Assembly (NCBI GenBank): GCA_947445775.1
Contig: CANFEB010000018.1
Location: forward strand, 1-46,740
Direction: 5' to 3'
Length of the DNA: 46,740 bases
Source: Oligoflexales bacterium
Lineage (GTDB): Bacteria; Bdellovibrionota_B; Oligoflexia; Oligoflexales; RGVZ01
Under the pieces are notes generated by a model. That model ran no database searches, was not told the DNA's origin, and was given only the letters and a program-made list of their open reading frames with translations. A program made the translations under genes and the position numbers. Below, in pieces: positions 25,588-33,701 of the stretch. The first letter of the stretch is position 1; each line of letters starts with the position of its first letter.

Positions 25588-26048
25588 TGGGACGCCTTTG
25601 GCAGAGGATTCTTGGGCTCCAAGGCGAGGTGATGCTGGTCTCGCTTGCCACCCATTTCACAGCGGCTCTTCTTGGCATCTCCTCCGCCACGGTTTTGGAG
25701 GGCGAGGCCTGGCCGGCGGCCGCCTTGCGATTGGAAAAGCCGTCGATGCTTCTGGCCATTCCTCCGGAGAAGGTTGACAGTTCTGGAATCAATGTTGGTG
25801 ACAACATGCAATTGGTCCTATCCGGCCCGGAGCCGTGCGCATTTCAGAGCAGGCCAATGCGGTTGCTTGCCGCAGAGCCGGTGCTGTTGGCAGTGCAAAG
25901 CCTGGAAGATTTTCGGGTCGATGAGTTTCGGACATTGGTGGAAGGCCTTTCGGCCTCTGGATTGCGCATCTCCCTGACCAAAGTAAAAGTCCCGAAATGC
26001 CGGGACGCGGGGCGCATGGATGTCATCATCGAGAGGCATGGGGAATGA
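25584..26048 (+). CDS. Unknown exported-type protein, possibly CpaB/RcpC-like
   Basis: The 154-aa product starts at ATG 25584, within the previous stop. A hydrophobic segment at about residues 13-35 (EVMLVSLATHFTAALLGISSATV) looks like a signal anchor or signal peptide. The rest is beta-rich, including SMLLAIPPEKVDSSGINVGDNMQLVL, which resembles the segment in CpaB/RcpC proteins near the SAF/pilus-assembly domain (periplasmic partners of the Tad secretin). The match is weak and the protein is about half normal CpaB length. It contains two Cys. It overlaps the secretin-like gene by four bases, so partnership with that protein is likely. Confidence 0.6.
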   Translation: MMGRLWQRILGLQGEVMLVSLATHFTAALLGISSATVLEGEAWPAAALRLEKPSMLLAIPPEKVDSSGINVGDNMQLVLSGPEPCAFQSRPMRLLAAEPVLLAVQSLEDFRVDEFRTLVEGLSASGLRISLTKVKVPKCRDAGRMDVIIERHGE

Positions 26049-27253
26049 AGGTGGCAAGGGTGGCAAGGGTGGCGATAACGGCGAGCGTGCCGAACATGGT
26101 AAATCTTCTGCTGGCCAAATTGATCGCAGGAGTGATGATTTTTCTGGCCACCGGAATTTTCGCAGCCTCCAACACCCTTGCTGCGGCACAGATTCCAAAC
26201 AAAAAGCGCCTGATTTTGGGTGAAACCATGCGTCTTGCCCTGCCTGGTGTTAAAAGGGTGCGTCTTAGCCGTGAGGGTATTGTTTATGCCCGGCATGGTT
26301 CGGGCAATGATTGGCTGTTGACGGGGACAGCCCGCGGGGTTGTGTTATTGCATCCGGATATGGATGCGCCGTCATCCTCATCATCATCATCATCATCAAG
26401 CTCGCTCACCCCCGAGGCGCCGGAGTTTGTGATCGAAGTGTTTGTGCCCCAACCTCGCAGCGGTTCAACATCTGCTGCACGTAACACCACCGGACCTCAC
26501 GGGTCCTCAGAATCAGTGGAGTCACTTGACTGCAATGGGGCGTTGCCAAATTTTGGTGCCTTTGAATTTCTTATTTCCATGGTTTCTCATCGTCAGGCCA
26601 ACGAGTACGGTTTGCCCGCCAGGATTGACTTGGCCGCCCAAGTGAAGGCCCTCACCGGGACCAATCCCCGTACGGTTGGCAGTGGCCTCGTCGGAATTGC
26701 CGTGGCAGATAATTCCGGGCGCATGGATTCCAAGGTTGTTGCCAAGCCACGCCTCGTCTTATTTCCTGGGACAGAATCTCTGGCCAGAAGTGGCGGCGAA
26801 TTTCGGATTGAGGCTCCGGTGCTCCATCAAAGCCAGGGCAGCGGAGGCAATCCCAACGGAATTTTTCCCGGTCGATTGGACATCTGGAAAGAATATGGAC
26901 TGTCACTGCGCGCCAAATGGACGGGTTGCATTCGGGAACGTGCAGTCATCGATTACGAGGTCTCTGTCACCCAGAGAATATCTGGTAGCGAACAGCATCT
27001 GCTCGCAGGGAGGATTTCAGGAAAACGCTCTGTCACGCCTGGTGGCAGAGCTTTTGGTGGGGCTGTTGAATTTGCCTCTGGTGCCCGGTCCAGCCAGGGA
27101 TCCTATTGGCTCGAAAATATTCCCATCTTGGGGCCCCTATTTTCCAGGCGGGATAACGAAGACGGTGAAGGAACCATGACCGTATGGGTGCAGGCGTTGT
27201 CAGAAGTCAACCCTGACACCGAGGCTGAAAAGGGACCGATTGAAGGGGATTGA
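26045..27253 (+). CDS. CpaC/secretin-like outer membrane protein, short form
   Basis: The ATG at 26045 overlaps the previous stop; translation could also begin at Met19. A signal peptide spans about residues 20-48 (LLLAKLIAGVMIFLATGIFAASNTLAAA). The CpaC-type pilus/secretin N-domain follows (KKRLILGETMRLALPGVKRVRLSREGIVYA), then a run of 11 serines and a 150-residue secretin-like region that ends in YWLENIPILGPLFSRR. IPILGPLF is the signature near the end of secretin domains. At 402 aa it is shorter than CpaC or PilQ, with few canonical repeats. Secretins form multimeric outer membrane gates for pili and type II secretion. No TadA, TadB or prepilin peptidase is in the window, so this may be an orphan. 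Confidence 0.7.
   Translation: MKVARVARVAITASVPNMVNLLLAKLIAGVMIFLATGIFAASNTLAAAQIPNKKRLILGETMRLALPGVKRVRLSREGIVYARHGSGNDWLLTGTARGVVLLHPDMDAPSSSSSSSSSSSLTPEAPEFVIEVFVPQPRSGSTSAARNTTGPHGSSESVESLDCNGALPNFGAFEFLISMVSHRQANEYGLPARIDLAAQVKALTGTNPRTVGSGLVGIAVADNSGRMDSKVVAKPRLVLFPGTESLARSGGEFRIEAPVLHQSQGSGGNPNGIFPGRLDIWKEYGLSLRAKWTGCIRERAVIDYEVSVTQRISGSEQHLLAGRISGKRSVTPGGRAFGGAVEFASGARSSQGSYWLENIPILGPLFSRRDNEDGEGTMTVWVQALSEVNPDTEAEKGPIEGD
26378..26398. repeat. TCA trinucleotide tract (seven copies) coding poly-Ser
   Basis: Seven perfect TCA units sit in a run of eleven serine codons of the secretin-like gene. Change in copy number would alter linker length without a frameshift. Confidence 0.9.
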
Positions 27254-29839
27254 TGACGCCAAAGATGACGGTGCGCTGGTCGCGATGGCGAGGCTGGTGC
27301 TGAGGTCAACAGTGATAAAAGGGTTCAGGTCGTGTTCGTAGTCCAAACCGATTTTTATTTTAGTTTGTTTGAGCGGAACCTTTAATGTTTCGGCGTCACT
27401 GGAGCTGATATTTCTTGTGATGATATCAGCGCCAGTATGAAACGCTAAGATCGCCGGTTCAAGAACTTTTGTTGCGACAGCAATTTTCGAATTAAGCATC
27501 TGGACTGGCCCTGTTCCATTTGGAAATTCCTCCCGCGTCGTGTTGATGTTTTCAACAGCAAAAGAGGCGTGAGTTGTGCCTTTGGGTTGACCAGCCAAGG
27601 AGCTTGGTCCATAGGGAATCAGTTTAAGCGCGATCCGGGAAATTTGCGCGGTGTCATCGGCAGATGCAGACGGTTCCCCAGTCAAATAATCGATCCCATG
27701 ATCAAAGTTTGGTTGCGGATCGACAATCCTTCCTGCGCGAACTCCGAGTTCAAACCCTAGGAAGCCCGGAAAGGTCAATTGGAGGCCGCCTCCACCCTCA
27801 TCATGAATTCTTTGACTGCCGACCCCGCCCATCAACAAGTAAGCATGGACCCCAAGATCCATGATCGGAGCATATCGGCTTGATTTTTTTTCAATCCCAC
27901 TTCGGGAGGCTCGCGTATAAAAAACTCCCGCCTGACCGGAATAGGTGCTGATTCCATAATCGCCAAGATCTGCGCTGGTAAATCCAGCTTTTTCAATGTT
28001 GAGCTTAAATTCAACGCCGAATTGATTTTGGTCGTCTTGCTGAAGTTCGTCGCTGGCACTGCCTCTCGTATCGAGGCCCGCGGCGACCATCCAAGTGCCG
28101 CTCTGATTATGGGAAACTCCTTCAGGAAGTGCGGTTTTATCGCCAGGTTTTTCCAAGCCGAAGATGTTGGAGTTGTAACCAGATTTGATTTTTGCGTGCC
28201 AGGTTGAACCGGGCAGCAAATCGAGTTTCCTTAGAAGGAGTTTGGCTTCCTCTTTTAATTCCGTTGCTGACCCTTCCTTGCTGGCGCGTGGCAAGTGCGT
28301 CTTTGCACAATGCCGGTTTTCTCCGAGGGCGCATGACTTGCCAACCATGAAGGAGCGTTCGCCTCCGCGGTCTTTGTCTTTCAGCCACCGCGCCAGATCA
28401 GCAGAGTTGAAATGCCGCGCGGCCTCGGCCCAAGATTTTCTTTTGAAGTTCAAAATGCCAAGCATGATTTTGGTGTCGTCCAGTGCGCTTTGGGCGGCGG
28501 TCGTGGTGAGTTTGGATGGTTGCGGTTCTACCAGTGCTTTTTGAAGCCATTCCTCGCCCTCAGGAAACAGCAACATTTCGACGTAGCTTCGCCCGATCAG
28601 ATAACAGGCCTCTTGATTTTTTGAAGCTTCATCAAGACGGTAAAGCAAGGGTTCAATGGCAAGCCATGGGTCGCCCTCATTGAGCGCCATTTTCGCGGAC
28701 TTGATGCCCTCGCCCAGGGAGACTGGAAGTCTGTTTTTGATGAACGGCGGGTTGGTCGGATCCACCGCGTTGCGTTGGATAAGATAATGTGGTGTCGTGA
28801 TCCGAATGATTGCGGCAACGGCCTCCTGTTCTGCGGGGGAATCGCCCAATATCGGACGCGCCGGGTCCGCGCCGGTCGCGCTACTTGAGACTTTGAGGCG
28901 GACCGAGGTGCCGGCGGTCAACTTGAAAAAGGCATCTTCATCGGCCTTGCCCTTGAACGACGCCTCGTTATGGATGCGAAGCGTTCCGCGCAGAGCCGTT
29001 ACCAGTATTTCATCGCCGGGCAATCGTTGGACCACAAGATCTCGCTTGCCCTCGCCGCGAAAGACATAGCCGCCCGCAGCGAGATCCCAGGGCGCATCAA
29101 CATTGTTCAAAGTACGCGAGCGCACAGTGCCGCGTTCCAGACGAATCACCCCGCGTCCACCACGTTTTCCCCCGAGCCGGGCCATGCTTCCGTCCAGCAA
29201 CCAGGTTTCATCAGATCCCGTCAAATAAATCCTGGCTAGACCCGGGCTACCCGTGCGCACGGAGTCGGCTGATCCGATGACTTCCGTCTGCTGTCCAATG
29301 ACCGTTACCAAGGAGCGATTGTTAACATAAGTGCGCCCTTGGAGGATGGTCACGGAATGGCCGGCGAAAAATCTGGCTGCGGAAACTCCGTCTTGAGGCG
29401 CTTTTTGATCTGCTGAGACAGGTCCCGCAGGAACCACAATTTCTCGGGGCGACTTGCCCCGGACGGGGTTATTGATCTTGATGTCGAATTTCAGGCTGTC
29501 CGATCCAGAATCATCAAAGACGACGACGTAGATGGCGTGTTCGCCCGGAGCAATCGCCGAAGTACTTAGCGTGCAGGTGGTGTCGCGGCAAATCATCGAC
29601 TGAGATTTGAGCAGCCATTTGACTTGTTGGACGAGATTTTTGTCGGCCTTGTATTCGATCTTCAACTTCAATACGTCACCACGCGAGGCCGTGATCAGGT
29701 TTGGCGGGCCAGCGGTGATCGCGGGTTTTTGGGGCATCGTTTGTGCAGTCGCAATGCAATGCCCACCTAGCCAAAAAATGGCCAGGTAGAAAAATATGCG
29801 CAGGCTACATCCACGCAATGCGGTCAAACACCAAATCAT
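27200..29839 (-). CDS. FecR domain, TPR and C-terminal beta-barrel surface protein
   Basis: The 879-aa product has a signal peptide (about residues 1-33, IFFYLAIFWLGGHCIATAQ), an Ig-like region (about 40-130), a FecR domain (about 159-288, with SADSVRTGSPGLARIYLTGSDETWLLDGS), TPR-like helices (about 363-530) and a beta-rich C-terminal third ending in GVRVDF. The last residue is Phe, as in outer membrane beta-barrels recognised by the BAM machinery. FecR domains sense or bind at the periplasmic face. The whole protein probably sits in the outer membrane with the FecR and TPR parts in the periplasm. It is convergent with the secretin-like gene and their 3' ends overlap by 54 bases, so the two may form a functional pair. 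Confidence 0.8.
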   Translation of the reverse strand: MIWCLTALRGCSLRIFFYLAIFWLGGHCIATAQTMPQKPAITAGPPNLITASRGDVLKLKIEYKADKNLVQQVKWLLKSQSMICRDTTCTLSTSAIAPGEHAIYVVVFDDSGSDSLKFDIKINNPVRGKSPREIVVPAGPVSADQKAPQDGVSAARFFAGHSVTILQGRTYVNNRSLVTVIGQQTEVIGSADSVRTGSPGLARIYLTGSDETWLLDGSMARLGGKRGGRGVIRLERGTVRSRTLNNVDAPWDLAAGGYVFRGEGKRDLVVQRLPGDEILVTALRGTLRIHNEASFKGKADEDAFFKLTAGTSVRLKVSSSATGADPARPILGDSPAEQEAVAAIIRITTPHYLIQRNAVDPTNPPFIKNRLPVSLGEGIKSAKMALNEGDPWLAIEPLLYRLDEASKNQEACYLIGRSYVEMLLFPEGEEWLQKALVEPQPSKLTTTAAQSALDDTKIMLGILNFKRKSWAEAARHFNSADLARWLKDKDRGGERSFMVGKSCALGENRHCAKTHLPRASKEGSATELKEEAKLLLRKLDLLPGSTWHAKIKSGYNSNIFGLEKPGDKTALPEGVSHNQSGTWMVAAGLDTRGSASDELQQDDQNQFGVEFKLNIEKAGFTSADLGDYGISTYSGQAGVFYTRASRSGIEKKSSRYAPIMDLGVHAYLLMGGVGSQRIHDEGGGGLQLTFPGFLGFELGVRAGRIVDPQPNFDHGIDYLTGEPSASADDTAQISRIALKLIPYGPSSLAGQPKGTTHASFAVENINTTREEFPNGTGPVQMLNSKIAVATKVLEPAILAFHTGADIITRNISSSDAETLKVPLKQTKIKIGLDYEHDLNPFITVDLSTSLAIATSAPSSLASSIPFNRSLFSLGVRVDF

Positions 29840-29888
29840 TGCACCACCGCTGATCGGAAGAATCTATATGACCCAAGAAATCGGGGCG

Positions 29889-30467
29889 TTAACCCTTGCG
29901 GGTTTTTTCGGCAATTTTTCGCGCGACTAAAGGAGGTACGAGGCTCGAGACGTCGCCACCATACGTGGCGACCTCTTTGACCAAGGTGGACGATACGTGC
30001 CCATAGGTTTGGGATGTAGGAATAAAGATGGTCTCCAGGTCGCCGGAAAGACTGCGGTTCATCAATGCCATTTGCATTTCATAAATAAAGTCCATTTCGG
30101 TCCTTAGGCCCCGAATGAGTGCCGTCCCGCCGCACTCCACCGCAAAGGCAACGGCCAAACCAGAGAAGCTCGAGACTTCGACATTGGGCTGGTCTCGGCA
30201 GAGCTCTCGGATCATTTCAATCCTGGATTCAACCGAAAACATCGCTGGTTTGGTTTGGTTGACGCCGATCGCTACGATCATCCGGTCAAAAATTTTTGCG
30301 GCCCTGGAAATGATATCCAAGTGGCCGTAAGTAACGGGATCAAAGCTGCCGGCGTAGATTCCTGTGCGCTGGCCGTCAAGTTTGACGGTTGGGCGTGGAG
30401 CCACCTTAGGAGTCGCTTTAGGAGCCGTGGGCTTTTTTTTGCCAGCTTGTGATGAACGTGCCGCCAT
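29889..30467 (-). CDS. coaD: Phosphopantetheine adenylyltransferase (CoaD)
   Basis: The enzyme transfers AMP from ATP to 4'-phosphopantetheine, the penultimate step of coenzyme A synthesis. The core shows GIYAGSFDPVTYGHLDII (nucleotide-binding TxGH class motif), LIRGLRTEMDFIYEMQMA and SSTLVKEVA. The frame opens at ATG 30467 with 33 residues rich in Lys, Pro and Ala before the core, which CoaD normally lacks; this also makes it overlap rsmD by 50 bases. A GTG at 30404 gives a more usual start 13 bases after the rsmD stop, though with no strong ribosome site. The core assignment is secure; the start is not. Confidence 0.93.
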   Translation of the reverse strand: MAARSSQAGKKKPTAPKATPKVAPRPTVKLDGQRTGIYAGSFDPVTYGHLDIISRAAKIFDRMIVAIGVNQTKPAMFSVESRIEMIRELCRDQPNVEVSSFSGLAVAFAVECGGTALIRGLRTEMDFIYEMQMALMNRSLSGDLETIFIPTSQTYGHVSSTLVKEVATYGGDVSSLVPPLVARKIAEKTRKG

Positions 30468-31074
30468 ATTTTTTTTCCGATTTGAACGTCAGGGAGACTT
30501 TGCCAGCCATGATTTCATGGTCGACTGCGGCCCCGGTTTCAATCATGAGGATGCCGCCGTTTTCGAGAATGGCATCGGCAAATCCCAGAAGTTCTGGAAG
30601 CAAGTCGGCCGCAAGGGCATAGGGAGGATCTGCCCAGATTATGTCAAATTTACTGTTATTCCATTGGCTTGCGGACAAGTTAGGTCCGCTATTTGATTCC
30701 GCCATGATTTTGCGAACGTCCCTCGCCACCACCTGGACCACGGAGGGAGGCTGCCCCTGGGCAAGGGATCTTCGTTCACATTCGGCCAGATTGCGGCGCA
30801 GGGCACCGATGGCCGACGGGGTCGACTCAACAAATGCGCAAGATGCAGCCCCACGGCTTAACGCCTCGATCCCAATGGCGCCCGAGCCAGCAAAAAGGTC
30901 GCAAAAAACCGCCCCTTCAAGGCGCCCATGAAGGGAATTCAGGGCAGCTGCCCGAGCCTTGCCCCCGGTCGGACGCGTGGCTTGGCCAGATGGGGTTGCG
31001 AGCTTCATCCCCCTGAAAATACCGCTGGAAATTACCGGCGCTGCCCCTGCTTCTGGATACTTGGTTTTAGCCAT
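30418..31074 (-). CDS. rsmD: 16S rRNA (guanine(966)-N(2))-methyltransferase RsmD
   Basis: The 218-aa product has the RsmD fold and motifs. These are IFRGMKL, RPTGGKARAAALNSL (like the usual RPTxxxVREALFN), a SAM-binding loop CDLFAGSGAIGIEALSRGA, and the catalytic motif IIWADPPYAL near residue 148. It methylates guanine 966 of 16S rRNA. The usual neighbour coaD lies directly downstream, an arrangement common in bacteria. It is divergent from speA with 87 bases between the starts. Confidence 0.94.
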   Translation of the reverse strand: MAKTKYPEAGAAPVISSGIFRGMKLATPSGQATRPTGGKARAAALNSLHGRLEGAVFCDLFAGSGAIGIEALSRGAASCAFVESTPSAIGALRRNLAECERRSLAQGQPPSVVQVVARDVRKIMAESNSGPNLSASQWNNSKFDIIWADPPYALAADLLPELLGFADAILENGGILMIETGAAVDHEIMAGKVSLTFKSEKKYGGTFITSWQKKAHGS

Positions 31075-31161
31075 TCATTTACTATCATTTACTATTGTAA
31101 TTTTGAGTGAATGTCCTAGTTATAGCCGCTCAGTTTACAGATATCCCGGGGAGAAAACGCC

Positions 31162-33078
31162 ATGAATATTCGTCAAATTCAAGAAGCCCGCGAACTTTAC
31201 GGTATCGAGGAATGGGGCGCTGGATACTTCAGCATCGACGACCAAGGTCTCGTTGTCTGCCACCCTACCGGCGAGGAGCATCAGTCGATTGCCCTTCATG
31301 AGGTGGTTGCCGATTGCAGGGCGCGCGGCCATGACGCTCCGCTGATCATTCGTTTTCCCCAAGTGATTGAAGGCCAGCTCGAGCGCATGCACAAGTCCTT
31401 TCGGACAGCCATTGCCGACTCTGGCTTCAAGGGTCATCATATGGGCGTATTCCCATTCAAGGTCAACCAACGCCGCGAATTCATCGACGCCATTGTTTCC
31501 GCCGGGCAGGCCATGGACTATGGCCTGGAAGTTGGCAGCAAGACGGAATTTATCGCAGCCCTTAGTTACACACTGCCTGAAAAGGCGCTCATGATCTGTA
31601 ACGGGTTCAAGGACAAAGAGTTCATTGAACTTGGCTTTGCGGCTTCTGCCATGGGTAAAAATGTTGTTGTCGTGGTGGAAGGCCCTGACGAGCTTCAACT
31701 GATCCTAGATCTGGCCGAGAAAAACCGTCATTGTCCGGAAATCGGCTTGCGGGTCCGCCTGTACAGCAAGGGCTCTGGCAAGTGGGAAAAATCCTCGGGC
31801 GAATCATCCAAGTTCGGCCTGACCACGACCGAAGTGATTCGTTGCCTGCAGATGCTTCAGGATGCCAAACTAGGCTCGCGCCTGTCTATGCTGCACTTTC
31901 ATATTGGTTCGCAGATCACCGAAATCAAACGTTTTAAAAATGCCTTGAAAGAGGCCTCGCGCGTCTATGCAAAGGTCGTAAAGACTGGCTTTACCCCCAA
32001 GTATCTGAACATCGGTGGCGGTGTTGGGGTGGACTATGACGGCAGCAAGACTTCCTTTCATTCCAGTGCCAATTACTCGCTGCAAGAATTTGCCAACGAC
32101 GCGGTTTATGTCCTAGGTGAAGTCTGCACCAACGAGAATGTTCCCCATCCGACCATCGTCACCGAATCCGGGCGCGTGATTGCCGCCTATCATTCGGTTG
32201 TCGTCACCGACATTCGCGAGGTTCAGGGCGCAGACAGCCTGGAGCCGCTCAATGAGGGCCAGTTCGAGCCGGCAGAAAAGCTGACCCACAAAGGTCTGAA
32301 GGAGCTGCGCTATATCCTCGATAATATGAATCGCAAAAACTACAACGAGTATTACCACGACGCCATTGAGTACCAGGAAGAACTGTTCACGCTGTTCAAC
32401 CTTGGCTACTTGCAACTGGGCGAGCGTGCGATGTCGGAAGAGTTGTTTTACCGGATCTGCCGCAAGGCTCTATACTTTGCGTCCTTTCACAAACACCAGT
32501 CAGAGGAGTTTGATAACCTCCAGAAACTGATGGTCAGTAAATATCTGGCGAATTTCTCGATCTTCCAATCGATCCCGGATTCGTGGGCTATTGATCAGTT
32601 GTTCCCGGTGATGCCGCTTTCACGTCATGAAGAGAAGCCGACCCACAAGGCGACGATTGTGGACATCACCTGCGACTCTGACGGTTGTTTGAATACTTTT
32701 ATTGACCGTTCAGACGTCAAGGCCACCTTGGACTTGCATGCCCCGAGCGACCAACCTTATTACATCGGGTTCTTTTTGACGGGTGCCTACCAGGAAAGTT
32801 TGGCCAACGAGCACAACCTCTTTGGTGCGATCCACGAGGCAGAAGTTCGTCTTGACGACAATGGCAATTGGGAAATCATCAAGTTGACTAGTGGCGACCC
32901 GATTGACGAATTGCTGGAAAGCCGCAACTACAGCATGAACGAGATCTATGAGAAGTATCAGGCCCAGCTGGCCCGGTCCGTTGATTGTGGGCGCATCGAT
33001 GCCGACGAGTCTGAGCAGATCTTGAAACATTTGATCAAGTTTTCGAAGGGTTACCCCTACCTCAAGGGCCAAATCTGA
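31162..33078 (+). CDS. speA: Biosynthetic arginine decarboxylase (SpeA)
   Basis: The 638-aa product decarboxylates L-arginine to agmatine, the first step of the polyamine route. It is a fold III PLP enzyme. Lys100 in VFPFKVNQ is the expected Schiff-base lysine, and Cys504 in DITCDSDGC is the conserved C-terminal catalytic cysteine. MLHFHIGSQI, LNIGGGVGVDYDGS and VTESGRVIAAYHSV are also typical of SpeA. The length agrees with the bacterial family (about 630-660). The ATG is preceded by GGGGAG. No agmatinase (speB) or agmatine deiminase follows in this window. A GC-rich hairpin sits 30 bases downstream of the stop. Confidence 0.96.
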   Translation: MNIRQIQEARELYGIEEWGAGYFSIDDQGLVVCHPTGEEHQSIALHEVVADCRARGHDAPLIIRFPQVIEGQLERMHKSFRTAIADSGFKGHHMGVFPFKVNQRREFIDAIVSAGQAMDYGLEVGSKTEFIAALSYTLPEKALMICNGFKDKEFIELGFAASAMGKNVVVVVEGPDELQLILDLAEKNRHCPEIGLRVRLYSKGSGKWEKSSGESSKFGLTTTEVIRCLQMLQDAKLGSRLSMLHFHIGSQITEIKRFKNALKEASRVYAKVVKTGFTPKYLNIGGGVGVDYDGSKTSFHSSANYSLQEFANDAVYVLGEVCTNENVPHPTIVTESGRVIAAYHSVVVTDIREVQGADSLEPLNEGQFEPAEKLTHKGLKELRYILDNMNRKNYNEYYHDAIEYQEELFTLFNLGYLQLGERAMSEELFYRICRKALYFASFHKHQSEEFDNLQKLMVSKYLANFSIFQSIPDSWAIDQLFPVMPLSRHEEKPTHKATIVDITCDSDGCLNTFIDRSDVKATLDLHAPSDQPYYIGFFLTGAYQESLANEHNLFGAIHEAEVRLDDNGNWEIIKLTSGDPIDELLESRNYSMNEIYEKYQAQLARSVDCGRIDADESEQILKHLIKFSKGYPYLKGQI

Positions 33079-33107
33079 GCCCTCATGGGCATTGAAGTTC
33101 TGTAAAT

Positions 33108-33129
33108 CCGGGGGCTTGCGGGCCCCCGG
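33108..33129 (+). terminator. GC-rich hairpin after speA, weak terminator
   Basis: CCGGGGGC and GCCCCCGG form a perfect eight-base stem with a six-base loop. There is no T-run after it, so termination may be Rho-assisted or the hairpin may protect the 3' end. Confidence 0.5.
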
Positions 33130-33198
33130 CTAAAGCCCTCCCCAAATATTCCGAATCCTTAGCCAAGAAAGTTTCTCCGCAGAACCCTTGGGGGATTT

Positions 33199-33675
33199 AT
33201 GGCACTGGTTTTCCAATTTGAAGCAGCAGGTGAGTGGCAGCGGTGCTACCTGGCGGGAATCATCAATGAAGATTCCGAGGTGACTCTGACCAGTCTCGTG
33301 GCTCAGTTGCCGCCAAAGGTTGTCTTCAACTTTCGCCGGGTTGATTCCATCAATTCCTGCGGGGTTCGTGCTTGGATCGGTTTCATCCGTCAGGCTGCCG
33401 GCGGGCGTGAAGTGGCATTCGAGGAATGCACGCCAGAGATAGTCTCGCAAATCAATATGATCCCAAATTTCCGCGGTAACTCCCGGGTGCTCTCTGTTTA
33501 CGCCAGCTACACCTGTGGTCAGTGCAATAACCAGCGCAATGAGCTTTATCAAGAAGGTCGCAACCTTCCCAAGTCCCTCGGCAGCCAGCTAGAGCCTGTC
33601 AAGTGCGAGAAGTGCGGTGGAGCGATGGAGATGGACGAAATCGAGGATGAATTTTTTGCGTGGATTGCAGCCTGA
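33199..33675 (+). CDS. STAS-like protein with C-terminal zinc ribbon
   Basis: The 158-aa product begins with a STAS-like fold (about residues 1-95). The segment PKVVFNFRRVDSINSCGVRAWIG is where anti-sigma-factor antagonists carry the phosphorylatable serine. A zinc ribbon follows with Cys106, Cys109, Cys136 and Cys139 in two CxxC pairs. STAS domains usually switch by serine phosphorylation and partner binding. No sigma factor or anti-sigma gene is nearby. The ribosome site GGGGG lies just before the ATG. It is 26 bases upstream of the diguanylate cyclase gene and probably forms an operon with it. Confidence 0.7.
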   Translation: MALVFQFEAAGEWQRCYLAGIINEDSEVTLTSLVAQLPPKVVFNFRRVDSINSCGVRAWIGFIRQAAGGREVAFEECTPEIVSQINMIPNFRGNSRVLSVYASYTCGQCNNQRNELYQEGRNLPKSLGSQLEPVKCEKCGGAMEMDEIEDEFFAWIAA

Positions 33676-33701
33676 GTCTGCCATTTTAGGGGATAGCTTG
33701 C

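Noticed and set aside
31075-31161. Direct repeat CATTTACTAT pair ahead of speA as an operator
   Set aside because: Two 10-base copies in an AT-rich spacer are seen, but no matching regulator or second site supports an operator claim.
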